This document shows, piece after piece, positions 33,793 to 41,710 of a DNA stretch of 64,000 nt. Source of the DNA: Streptomyces asoensis (GTDB lineage: Bacteria > Actinomycetota > Actinomycetes > Streptomycetales > Streptomycetaceae); contig NZ_CP049838.1 of the NCBI RefSeq assembly GCF_013085465.1, positions 8,246,001 through 8,310,000 of the forward strand, written 5' to 3'. Numbering within the stretch: the stretch's first letter is position 1; each line of letters starts with the position of its first letter. A program made the translations under genes and the position numbers. The notes below the pieces were generated by a model that ran no database searches, was not told the DNA's origin, and saw only the letters and a program-made list of their open reading frames with translations.

Positions 33793-34728
33793 TCACAGGT
33801 CCAGGACGAGTTTCCTTCCCCGGCAGCGGGACACGCAGATCATCATCGTCTCCCCGGCCTCCCGCTCCTGCGGACCGAGCACGGAGTCCCGGTGCTCCGG
33901 CGTGCCCTCGAGCACGTCGGTCTCACAGGTGCCGCAGGTGCCCTCCGTGCAGGAGTAGAGGACTTCGACCCCCGCCGCGCGCACGGTGTCCAGCACGGAC
34001 ACGCCCGCCGCGACGGTCAGCGTCCGGCCGCTCTGCGCGAGCTCGACCTCGAACTCGCCGTCCTCACCCGCCGGTTGCTTCCTCGCCTGGAACCGCTCGA
34101 CCTGGAGCGCGCCGGCCGGACAGCGCTCCTCCACGGCGTCCAGCAGCGGACCCGGGCCGCAGCAGTAGACGAGGGTGCCCTCGGGCAGCGCGTCGAGCAC
34201 GGAACCGAGGTCGAGCAGACCCGTCTCGTCCTGCGGGGCGACGGTGACCCGGTCGCCGTACCGCGCCAACTCCCCGGCGAACGCCATGGATTCGCGGGTG
34301 CGGCCGCCGTAGAGAAGGGTCCACTCGGCGCCCGCCGCCTCGGCCGCCGCCAGCATCGGCAGGATGGGGGTGATCCCGATGCCGCCCGCGACGAAGCGGT
34401 AGCGGGCCGCCGGGCGCAGCGCGAAGTGGTTGCGCGGACCGCGCACCCGTACCTTGTCGCCCGGCCTCAACTGCTCGTGCACATACGCGGATCCGCCCCG
34501 CCCGGCCGGCTCGCGCAGCACCGCGATCCGCCACGCGGAACGGTCGGCCGGATCGCCGCACAGCGAGTACTGGCGCTCCAGCTCCGGGCCGAGGACGAGG
34601 TCCACATGGGCGCCCGGCTCCCAGGCCGGAAGCGGTTCGCCCAGCGGGTGGCGCAGGGTGAGGGCGAGCACCCCGTCGGCGGCGAACTCGCGCCCCGCGA
34701 CGACCAGTTCGGCTTCGTACACGCTCAT
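33793..34728 (-). CDS. PDR/VanB-type oxygenase reductase (FMN, NAD, 2Fe-2S)
   Basis: 311 residues from ATG 34728, which overlaps the previous stop (ATGA). Domain order is flavin-binding barrel with RQYSLCGDP, NAD-binding domain with GGIGITPILPM and YCCGPGPLLDAV, then a C-terminal plant-type ferredoxin whose cysteines lie in CTEGTCGTC plus a later ISRC-type Cys (MMICVSRC). It passes electrons from NADH to the Rieske oxygenase encoded two genes upstream, as in vanillate O-demethylase or phthalate dioxygenase. Confidence 0.92.
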   Translation of the reverse strand: MSVYEAELVVAGREFAADGVLALTLRHPLGEPLPAWEPGAHVDLVLGPELERQYSLCGDPADRSAWRIAVLREPAGRGGSAYVHEQLRPGDKVRVRGPRNHFALRPAARYRFVAGGIGITPILPMLAAAEAAGAEWTLLYGGRTRESMAFAGELARYGDRVTVAPQDETGLLDLGSVLDALPEGTLVYCCGPGPLLDAVEERCPAGALQVERFQARKQPAGEDGEFEVELAQSGRTLTVAAGVSVLDTVRAAGVEVLYSCTEGTCGTCETDVLEGTPEHRDSVLGPQEREAGETMMICVSRCRGRKLVLDL

Positions 34729-34898
34729 GAGTCGCTTCCTCGCGGCTGGTGTCCTTCGGGGTGGCCGAGCATCCACTCCCACATCTCGATCGGATCCTGC
34801 GAGGTGTGCTCGGCGCCGCAGTGACAGGTGCCGTGCAGCACGTCGGTGCCCGGCAGCCAGTCGATGCGGTAGATCTCGCCGGTGGGACCGGTGCTCAC
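34725..34898 (-). CDS. 57-residue CHC-motif protein between oxygenase and reductase
   Basis: 57 residues from GTG 34898, coupled by overlaps to both neighbours (GTGA upstream, ATGA downstream), so it is a genuine gene. The middle has GTCHCGAEHTSQDP, a Cys-His-Cys cluster followed by a His, then EMWEWMLGHPEGH. The pattern suggests metal or cluster binding. I do not recognise a named family. Its place between the oxygenase and its reductase hints at an accessory subunit for assembly or electron transfer. Confidence 0.75.
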   Translation of the reverse strand: MSTGPTGEIYRIDWLPGTDVLHGTCHCGAEHTSQDPIEMWEWMLGHPEGHQPRGSDS

Positions 34899-35962
34899 AG
34901 GGCCTTCTCCACGGGCTTGTCGCCCTCCTCCACCAGCCGGGCGAGGATACGGCGCGCGGCCAGGCCGCCGGTGTCGATGTTGATGCTCAGCTCCTGGTAG
35001 CCGGCGCGTTCCGAACCGAGCGTCCGCTGAAGGAGGTTGAGCGCGTCGACGTCCTGCATGACCACCGTGTGGTTGTTGCCGCGCAGGAACGCGGTGACCT
35101 CGTCGTCGTCCGTCGCCCAGTCCCGCGAGACCATCCAGAAGTCGTACACCTTGCCGTCGGCGGACGGCGTGATCGCGTAGGTGATCTCGGTGTGGAAGCC
35201 GTTCGGGTCGCTGCCGTCCGCCTCGGGCAGGACGCCCACCGGCGCGATACGGCTGTGCAGCAGGTACAGACAGGGCGCGTGGTACTCGATGTCCTGCCAG
35301 CGGGTGATCCGGCCCTCGATGCCGGTCGAACGGGCGTAGAACGGCGGGCACTCGGCGTCGTCCATGTGCCGGCTCACCCGCACGATCCCCGCGCCCTCGT
35401 CGACCTCGGTGGTGATCGGCGTCTCGGCGACCTCGGGGGTGCCGATGTAGCCGCCGTGCAGATACGTCTCGTGGGAGAGGTCGAGGAGGTTGTCGACGAG
35501 CAGCCCGTAGTCCGCGTCGATGGGCTCCATGCCCTGGACGGTGGTCCAGCCGGGGGCGTCGAGGTGCCGGGCGCGCGGGATGGTCTGCGGGTCGGCGAGC
35601 GCCGGGTCGCCGATCCACACCCACACCAGGGAGTCCTGCTCGACGACCGGGTAGGCGGTGACCCGGGCGGTGCGCGGGATGCGTTTCTGCCCCGGCACGT
35701 ACACACAGGCGCCGGTCGTGTCGTAGGTGAAGCCGTGGTAGCCGCACACGATGCGGTCGCCGTCCAGCCGGCTCTCCGAGAGCGGGAAGCGGCGGTGCAC
35801 ACAGCGGTCGTGCAGCGCGACGGGCGTCCCGTCCTCCTCGGTCCGATAGAAGACGAGCGGCTCACCCAGAATCGTCCGGCCGAGCAACTCCTCGCGCCCT
35901 ACCTCGGTGCTGTAGGCGGCGACATACCACTGGTTCCTGGCAAAAGCAGTCATGTGCGGCAT
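34895..35962 (-). CDS. Rieske non-heme iron oxygenase, VanA-like alpha subunit
   Basis: 355 residues. The Rieske 2Fe-2S motif is CVHRRFPL with CGYHGFTYD (CxH...CxxH) near residues 54-78. The mononuclear iron site is in DNLLDLSHETYLHG (two His, Asp bridge). Length and lack of a beta-subunit gene match the VanA/dicamba-monooxygenase group that O-demethylates methoxy-aromatics. Start may be ATG 35962 or 35953 (MTAFARN). First gene of a seven-gene minus operon. Substrate unknown: aromatic ether, sulfonate or similar. Confidence 0.92.
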   Translation of the reverse strand: MPHMTAFARNQWYVAAYSTEVGREELLGRTILGEPLVFYRTEEDGTPVALHDRCVHRRFPLSESRLDGDRIVCGYHGFTYDTTGACVYVPGQKRIPRTARVTAYPVVEQDSLVWVWIGDPALADPQTIPRARHLDAPGWTTVQGMEPIDADYGLLVDNLLDLSHETYLHGGYIGTPEVAETPITTEVDEGAGIVRVSRHMDDAECPPFYARSTGIEGRITRWQDIEYHAPCLYLLHSRIAPVGVLPEADGSDPNGFHTEITYAITPSADGKVYDFWMVSRDWATDDDEVTAFLRGNNHTVVMQDVDALNLLQRTLGSERAGYQELSINIDTGGLAARRILARLVEEGDKPVEKAL

Positions 35963-36035
35963 GAGCGGGTCCCGTCATCCTCGACGTCGTGTCGGAAACA
36001 CCATGACGATGTCGCCTTCACCCCGGCAATAGGAC

Positions 36036-36050
36036 TTCCGTGGGACGGAA
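36036..36050. promoter_or_regulatory. Palindromic operator candidate upstream of the Rieske operon
   Basis: TTCCGT-GGG-ACGGAA is a perfect 6+3+6 inverted repeat about 75 bases before the oxygenase start. The form resembles IclR-family sites. No IclR gene is in the window, so the regulator is unknown. Confidence 0.5.
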
Positions 36051-36315
36051 ACCCTCTGGTCAGCCGCTTGCCGCCTGCCACGTGGTATTCAGTTCACTTC
36101 ACCTCGCCGGCCGAGACCGGAACAGGTGCCTTTCCGGCTCCACGCTCGCGGGGTCGAATCGGGGTCGAATCGAGCATGCTGACCCTTCCACGGGTCGACG
36201 CGCCCTCGTGCTCGTGTGTGCGGCCTCCTTCGGAGGCAGGCGTCTCCACCGCTGCTGGGCCGGAGGGGAAGTAGTGCCCGTGACAGTCGCCACCCGTGAT
36301 CCACCTCGGGAATCC

Positions 36316-36465
36316 GGGTCTTCCGGAGCCCAGTTCCGGAGCGTCTGAACTGCCAGCTCCGATTGGCGGAGCTGTTGTTCCCGTCGTTCGCGGACGTCGC
36401 TGTGCTGTCGGTGGACGTGAGCATCGCGACAGTGCGTGTCGACACGGAAGGCACTGCGTTGTTCT
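36316..36465 (+). mobile_element. N-terminal scrap of an ISL3-family transposase
   Basis: From TTG 36364 the plus strand reads LAELLFPSFADVAVLSVDVSIATVRVDTEG, broken after FCG by a stop near 36465. This closely resembles the opening of Streptomyces ISL3 transposases (ELLFPSLAGV.V..V......V.....G.A.CPGCG). GGGTCTTCCGGA at 36316 may be the left end. Everything after residue ~34 is missing. Reading is by resemblance only. Confidence 0.45.
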
Positions 36466-36507
36466 GCGGTTGAACGTCCGCCGGTTCGCTGGGGAACGGA
36501 TCGGGAC

Positions 36508-36896
36508 ATCTTCGAAGTCCCGTACGGCATCGAGGGCAGCGACGTCGGCGACCGATGGTTCGCCCGCCAAGAGCTCACCCCGCACTCCCCGTTCGGCTGG
36601 GGGGCTCTCGTACACGACCTTCGCGTTCGGCGGTCTCACCGTCACCGCCGACGGCGCGGCCCTGCGGGTGCAAGGAGTCGTCACGGACACTGGACCCGCG
36701 CCGGGGCGGCCGTGCCGCAGGTCTACGTCGGCCGCGCTGGCCAGGACGGCGTCGTCCCGCGTCTGGCCGCGTTCGACCGGGTGCACCTCGAAGCCGGCCG
36801 GAGCCGCTCGGTTGAGCTACACCTGGAACCCCGCGCACTCGCCCGATGGGACGACATAAGGGCGCCTTCCGCATCGCGGGCGGCGACTACGAGGTC
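36508..36896 (+). pseudogene. GH3 beta-glucosidase C-terminal remnant with frameshifts
   Basis: Pieces of the GH3 C-terminal FnIII-like domain appear in order but in alternating frames: DRWFARQELTPHSPFGWG, then GLSYTTFAFGGLTVTADGA, then AAVPQVYVGRAGQDG, VHLEAGRSRSVELHLEP, RALARWD, and FRIAGGDYEVAV. The first shift is explained by one extra G in a six-G run at 36599-36604. Roughly the last 120 residues of a ~800-residue enzyme remain. It adjoins an aldo/keto reductase fragment with no spacer, so the two are products of deletion. Confidence 0.7.
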
Positions 36897-37389
36897 GCAG
36901 TTCGCCACCATGCAGCACGCGGCCGCCGGCCACGGCTGGACGCCCTTCGTGTCCATGCAGGACCAGTACGGCCTGCTGGCGCGGGAGGAGGAGCGGGAGA
37001 TGTTCGGCCTGCTCGCCCACTTGGGCGTCGGCTCCATCCCCTGGAGTCCCCTGGCCGGCGGCCGCGTCGCCCGCCCGTGGGGCCAGGGCACCACCGCACG
37101 GGCCAAGGCGGCTCCCGACACCGACTACGCCGGCCGCCCCCTGTTCGTCGACACCGACGAAGCCATCGTCGACGCCGTCCAGAAGATCGCCGACGCGCGC
37201 GGTGTTCCGATGGCCCAGGTCGCGCTGGCGTGGGTACTGAGGAACCCCGTCGTGTCCGCGCCCATCGTCGGCGCCACCAAGATCCACCACCTCACCGACG
37301 CCGTCGCCGCACTCGACCTCACGCCCACCGCGGACGAGATCGCCGCACTGGAAGATTCCTGCACCCCACGCCTGCCGACCTTCTTCTGA
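36897..37389 (+). pseudogene. Aldo/keto reductase C-terminal half, truncated
   Basis: About 164 residues from QFATMQHAAAGHGWTPFVSMQDQY to the stop. They match the second half of the barrel of the AKR group with VGSIPWSPLAGGRVARPW, VALAWVLRNP and PIVGATKIHHLTDAVAALDL (NADPH-binding tail). The N-terminal half with the Asp/Tyr/Lys catalytic residues is missing. The reading frame is continuous with part of the upstream GH3 debris, so a chimeric peptide is possible but is unlikely to be active. Confidence 0.7.
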
Positions 37390-37740
37390 TCGGTCGGCCA
37401 AAGGGCCCGGCGCTTCTCCCTGCGGGCCCTCCAGAACGTCCGGTACTGGTCCGGCGAGGGCTTGTTGCGCGTCGCTGCCTCGGCCGGGGTGAAGCGGGGC
37501 AGGATGTCCTCGGTCAGGGCCGGCAATGCCTGGCCGAAGCGCCGCCACCACATCTCGGGGTCCGTCGCCTCCCGGCGGGCGGCCAGTTCGTCCGGCAGGG
37601 CCGGCTGGGCGGGCAGGTGCTCGCGGGTGGACAGGACGCTGCGGCAGGCGAAGCACAGCAGGAACGAGGCCACGCACCGGCCCCGGGTGTATGGGCTGGG
37701 GTGGTGGTCCGTGCAGCTGGTGAAGGAGGGCGTCTCACCA
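37390..37740 (-). pseudogene. C-terminal fragment of an integrative-element protein (uncertain)
   Basis: Minus strand reads PYTRGRCVASFLLCFACRSVLSTREHLPAQPALPDELAARREATDPEMWWRRFGQALPALTEDILPRFTPAEA..., ending at ALWPTDQ next to the reductase stop. The FLLCFAC..VLSTREHLPA...L part resembles proteins encoded beside clustered tyrosine recombinases in Streptomyces. Only a tail is left. Family assignment is tentative. Confidence 0.35.
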
Positions 37741-37951
37741 GCCACTGTCACCGCCCTGTCCGGCGCGGGCCGGCCGAAAGGGGGGCCTGCCACTACCCCG
37801 CACACGGATGCCCCGCTGTCGACGTCCCGCACCCGCCGACGGCCATGCTCCGGCGCTCAAACCGCCCAGTCTGACAGGGCCGCGTCGCGTGGGACGGGTG
37901 GGAGAGGCACAACGCGGCCTGCCACACGGCTAGGAGCTGTCCGGTCGATCA

Positions 37952-37999
37952 TGTGACTTGGAGTGTCATGAGCTATGATTATCGTCGTGATGACGATAA
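37952..37999 (+). promoter_or_regulatory. Promoter and operator overlapping a probable leaderless start
   Basis: TGTGAC (37952-37957), 16 bases, TATGAT (37974-37979) form a good promoter whose start site would fall within a few bases of ATG 37990. An 8-bp perfect inverted repeat TTATCGTC/GACGATAA (37979-37986, 37992-37999, spacer GTGAT) covers the start site and first codons, an ideal repressor position. Confidence 0.55.
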
Positions 38000-39057
38000 A
38001 AGACAGTGCGAACGCGGCCGAGGTCCGGGCGGCGCTGGGTCTGGGCGAGGAACACCGCGAGTGGACGGAGGCGCTGGAGCGCACCCCCGTCGGCGCCGCT
38101 GTGGCCGAAATCCCCACAGGGCAGCAACTGGCCTCCCTGCTCACGCAGTTGAAGGTGCCGGCCGAGGACCAGGCGGAGGTGGCCGAGGCGGCGGAGAAGG
38201 CCACCGAGCCCGGCACGCCCTGGTTCTGGCTCCTGGAACGCACGGTCGCGGCCCTGCGCGCCGGGATGGGCCTGGACACCCCCATGCCGTCGCGCCCCCT
38301 TCTCACCGGCCACGGCCCGACCGGCCGATGGCTCACGGTGCTGGCCTGCCTTGCCGCTGTACCGGATGTCCGCGCCCTGCACGCGACGATGGAGGTGCCG
38401 GACGAGGTCTCGTGGGCGAGCCTGGGGATCCTCGGGGAGAAGGTGGCCGTGCGGCGAAGGACGCTGGAGGCAGAGGGAGCTGAGGTCGAGCCTCCCTTCC
38501 CGTTCGACGACTACGTCCTGCCGGTGTTCCAGGGCCGCCGCTACCGCCTCGACGGCCTCGACTGCCGAGCGTCGAACGTCTCCATCGAGGTACGGCTGCC
38601 CTACGGCACCGAGCCGTTCGCGATTCCCGCCGACAGGGCCTGGGCTCACGAGATCCACTACTTCTTCTGCCGCCTCCCGCGGCGGTACGCGGACGGGGTT
38701 CGCTTCGGCTACGACGCCATCCCCTGCTACGTCGGCAGCTGGGTCAACGACCCTGCTGTGGCAGATTTCTTCCCCCAGGACCACGAGATCCGCCGCTTCA
38801 CCAGCAAGTACCAGTACATCAACCACAACGGCCCCGGCCCGGCAGACAAGACGGGCCTCACACCCGGCGACCGGGATGCACTGGAACACGCCTTCGGGCA
38901 ATCGCCTGCGGATCGCCCTACAGCCCTCTGCCTGACCCCCACCACCCCCGTGCAGCGAGCAGTCCTGGAACACCTGCAAGCCGGCAACCACTGGTCTTTG
39001 GACTACAGCGGGCAAGCCATCTGGGACTACTCGCCGTCTCCCCGCAGGACGGCATGA
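37990..39057 (+). CDS. Acyltransferase-like hypothetical protein (DUF5596/GNAT-C type)
   Basis: 355 residues from ATG 37990; ATG 37975 is in frame but lies at the -10 box. An N-terminal helical domain (PAEDQAEVAEAAEKATEPGTPWFWLLERTVAALRAGMG) is followed by DVRALHATMEVPDEVSWASLGILGEKVAVRRR and DDYVLPVFQGRRYRLDGLDC, patterns I associate with the DUF5596/GNAT-like acyltransferase proteins of actinobacteria. The C-terminal part (GSWVNDPAVADFFPQDHEIRRFTSKYQ) fits that family too. Function unknown. It stands alone inside the degraded region. Confidence 0.7.
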   Translation: MTIKDSANAAEVRAALGLGEEHREWTEALERTPVGAAVAEIPTGQQLASLLTQLKVPAEDQAEVAEAAEKATEPGTPWFWLLERTVAALRAGMGLDTPMPSRPLLTGHGPTGRWLTVLACLAAVPDVRALHATMEVPDEVSWASLGILGEKVAVRRRTLEAEGAEVEPPFPFDDYVLPVFQGRRYRLDGLDCRASNVSIEVRLPYGTEPFAIPADRAWAHEIHYFFCRLPRRYADGVRFGYDAIPCYVGSWVNDPAVADFFPQDHEIRRFTSKYQYINHNGPGPADKTGLTPGDRDALEHAFGQSPADRPTALCLTPTTPVQRAVLEHLQAGNHWSLDYSGQAIWDYSPSPRRTA

Positions 39058-39235
39058 GCTGAGCGGCAGTCGGGGCGGAGCGCACCGACCGCGCAGGACG
39101 CAGTGTCAGCGGCTCTCTCCCCTTCGTATCCCCGGGTGACCATTGGCGGGCCGCCCTGCCCACGCACGCCACCAGCGGGCGACTCAGGCGCTCCGGGGCC
39201 GCCGTGCGCTCGTCTTCTTCGCCGCGCTCAGCTGG
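39058..39235. other. Non-coding spacer
   Basis: No supported gene. Lower GC than the flanks and stop codons in all frames toward its right end. Confidence 0.4.
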
Positions 39236-39360
39236 TCACAGCCACTCGTTGAGGACTGCGACCAGCACGGTCGCCAGCGGACCGCGAGCTTGTCATACCG
39301 CATGGCTACAGCCCGGTGGCGCTTGAGGCGGTTGCGGACGCGGTAGATCCGCGGAACGTG
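39236..39360 (-). mobile_element. IS5-family transposase C-terminal scrap
   Basis: Minus strand reads IYRVRNRLKRHRAVAMRYDKLAVRWR, then after one frame change TVLVAVLNEWL and a stop at 39236. The RLK.(H/W)R..A.RYDK...Y/W...V.LA....WL pattern is the conserved C-terminus of IS5-family transposases. Only about 40 residues are left. Confidence 0.5.
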
Positions 39361-39412
39361 CCACCCTTCCTTCGACGTCTTGATGAGGACATGCTGAGTG
39401 GAGGGGGGCAGA

Positions 39413-40445
39413 ATGATCGAGACCGTGTTGCGCAGTGAGGACTTACCGGTCACTGATCGGTTCGAGTGGTGGCGGGAGCTGACGTCACACACGCTCATGC
39501 CCACGGAGATCACCAGCGACCATGCCGATGACTTCCGGGCCTGCATCCGGCAGCTGGATCTTGGAGCCGTTCAGGTGTCGGTGCTGTCCTCCGTCATTGC
39601 GCTCGCGTCGCACGCCGGCGTTGGTGCGTCGGTCCGACCCTGAGCTGTACCACCTGGCCCTGACGCTGAGCGGTCGGCAGAGCATCTCCCACGGCAGGCG
39701 TGACGCGTTGGTGGGGGTCGGAGACCTGTTGTTGTACGACACGTCGCATCCGTGTGACGCCTCGGCCTTCCCGGATGACGGCGGCGCGGTCGAGGGGATC
39801 GTCGTGAACGTGCCCCGTGCGGCGATTCCTTTCTCCGCGGCGAAGGTGGACCGCCTCTTCGGATTGCCACTGCCGGGCAGTACCGGCATGGGGGCCCTCC
39901 TGTCACAGTTCTTGACCCGACTGGAACCCGAGTCCGACTCCTGCCGGGCGCAGGACGCCATACGTCTGGGCGGCGTCACGGCGGACCTGATCACCGCGTT
40001 CCTCGCGCACCACGCGGACACCGAAGACGGCGTTCCACCCGAGAGTCGCCAGCAGGCGCTGACGGCCGGCATTCACTCCTTCATCGAACGCAACCTGGGC
40101 GACCCCGAGTTGTCGCCCGCCGCAGTCGCCGCCTGTCACCACATCTCCGTGCGGTATCTGCACCGGCTGTTCCAGCCGCAGGGTGTCACCGTAAGCGCGT
40201 GGATCCGGCAGCGGCGCCTGGAGCGCTGCCGCCGGGACCTCGCCGATCTCCGACTGTCCGACAAGTCCATCGGCTTCCTGACCGCACGCTGGGGCTTTGT
40301 CCATGCCTCCGAATTCACCCGCGCATTCCGCAGGGCATACGGAATCCCGCCGAGCGCCTACCGGCAAGAGGCGCTCCACGGCGAACAGTGCACCGACCGC
40401 CAACAACGCGCACCCAGCGGACCGGACGATCTCGAGCCCAGATAG
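39413..40445 (+). pseudogene. AraC-family regulator split by a frameshift, with a TTA codon
   Basis: ATG 39413 follows GGAGGGGGG. The first ~58 residues (MIETVLRSEDLPVTDRFEWWRELTS...QLDLGAVQVSVLS) are in one frame; the rest (PPSLRSRRTPALVRRSDPELYHLALTL... to FLTARWGFVHASEFTRAFRRAYGIPPSAYR) is in the next. Comparison with the paralogue 160 bases downstream places one indel near 39586. The AraC C-terminal helix-turn-helix pair is intact. Residue 11 is encoded by TTA (39443-39445), so an intact version would depend on the bldA tRNA. A sequencing error is possible. Confidence 0.75.
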
Positions 40446-40602
40446 CAGAAAAGTACCGTTGACCTGGCAGGCCTGCATGAATTCGATTGTGCGGTCCTGC
40501 GTTTTGCGGGTGGTTGGTTCGGAAAAATCGGGGCGCCTGTGGGGCGTTTGGGCGGGGCTGCGGGAGCTGGGGCACCCCTCTGGGGAGAGGACTGGCGGGG
40601 CA

Positions 40603-41595
40603 ATGATCTGGACGGCGTTTTCGACGGAGCACCTGTCGGGGACCGAGCGTTTCGACTACTGGTACTCGATCGTCTCCCAGGCCCACTTCCGCACCACGAT
40701 GGCCAGCGATCACCTGGATGACTTCCTCGCCAGCTCCCATGCGCTGCACCTTGGCGACATCCAGACCTTCGCGCAAAGCTACCCGCCCATGCATGCGCGC
40801 CGGACCCCGGCGATGATCCGGCAGAGCGATCCGGAGGTGTTCCAGCTGTGGCTCACCGTCCGTGGGGAGGCCGGGTTCAGCCAATCGGGTCGGCACGTCG
40901 ACGTCGGCGAGGGCGATCTGGTGCTCTACGACTCCTCTCGGCCCTGCCAGGCCTGGACCGCCGCCCATGACCACCCGGAGGTCTCCTCGCTGATCGTGCA
41001 GATACCCCGGGCCAGACTGCCCCTGCATTCCAACAGCCTCGACCGGCTCACCCTGACCCGCATTCAGGGGCAGACGGGCATCGGCGCGCTGTTCCGCCAC
41101 TACCTCACCGATCTGATGAACCACGCGCCGCAGTACGAGGAGTGCGACGCGCTCCGCCTCGCCAACGTCACCCTGGACCTGCTGAGCGCCATGCTCGCCC
41201 AGGCCGCCCGGACCGAGGACCTCCTGCCGCCCGAAACGCAGCAAACCGTCCTGCGCACCCGGGTCGACGCGTTCATCCAGCAACACCTCGCGGATCCTGG
41301 CCTCACACCGGCTGCCATCGCAGCCGCCCACCAGATCTCCGTCCGCTACCTCCACCGGCTCTACCAGGGCCAGGTGACGACGATCGCCGACGGCATACGC
41401 CGCAGCAGACTGCAACGCATCCACCGCGACCTGGCGGACCCCCGCCTCAACGCCCGGTCCATCAGCGCGATCGCCGCACGCTGGGGCTTGCTGGAACCGA
41501 CATCCTTCAGCCGCGCCTTCAAGACGCTGTACGGCATCACACCGCGTGACCACCGGCAGCAGAGCCAGCACCGCGGAATGCCGACAGTGCGCTGA
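40603..41595 (+). CDS. AraC-family transcriptional regulator
   Basis: 330 residues. An N-terminal AraC-ligand-binding-like cupin domain (VFQLWLTVRGEAGFSQSGRHVDVGEGDLVLYDSSRPCQ) leads to a C-terminal double helix-turn-helix (ISVRYLHRLYQGQVTTIADGIRRSRLQRIHRDLADP, then AIAARWGLLEPTSFSRAFKTLYGITP). It is a paralogue of the broken regulator just upstream, same strand, so a tandem duplication followed by decay of one copy. ATG 40603 is preceded by GGCGGGG. Possible target: the small secreted protein gene immediately downstream. Confidence 0.88.
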   Translation: MIWTAFSTEHLSGTERFDYWYSIVSQAHFRTTMASDHLDDFLASSHALHLGDIQTFAQSYPPMHARRTPAMIRQSDPEVFQLWLTVRGEAGFSQSGRHVDVGEGDLVLYDSSRPCQAWTAAHDHPEVSSLIVQIPRARLPLHSNSLDRLTLTRIQGQTGIGALFRHYLTDLMNHAPQYEECDALRLANVTLDLLSAMLAQAARTEDLLPPETQQTVLRTRVDAFIQQHLADPGLTPAAIAAAHQISVRYLHRLYQGQVTTIADGIRRSRLQRIHRDLADPRLNARSISAIAARWGLLEPTSFSRAFKTLYGITPRDHRQQSQHRGMPTVR

Positions 41596-41662
41596 GTGCC
41601 AACAGCCGGTCACGGAATGCCAACAACCCTATGAACATGTCAAGCAACATGTGCATTCACCG

Positions 41663-41684
41663 CTCCCCGTTCACTCACGGGGAG
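41663..41684 (+). terminator. Short hairpin between AraC gene and secreted-protein gene
   Basis: Eight-bp stem CTCCCCGT/ACGGGGAG with a 6-base loop, 20 bases before the ribosome site of the next gene. It could be a terminator or a leader structure. Confidence 0.4.
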
Positions 41685-41710
41685 ACAGTCACGGATCTCA
41701 GGGGATGACC

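Noticed and set aside
36150-36171. tRNA gene from the GGGGTCGAATC arm-like repeats
   Set aside because: No acceptor, D or anticodon arm can be folded around it.
36094-36786. 230-codon minus-strand frame in the decayed zone
   Set aside because: No domain, no ribosome site, and it is antisense to the recognisable transposase and GH3 scraps.
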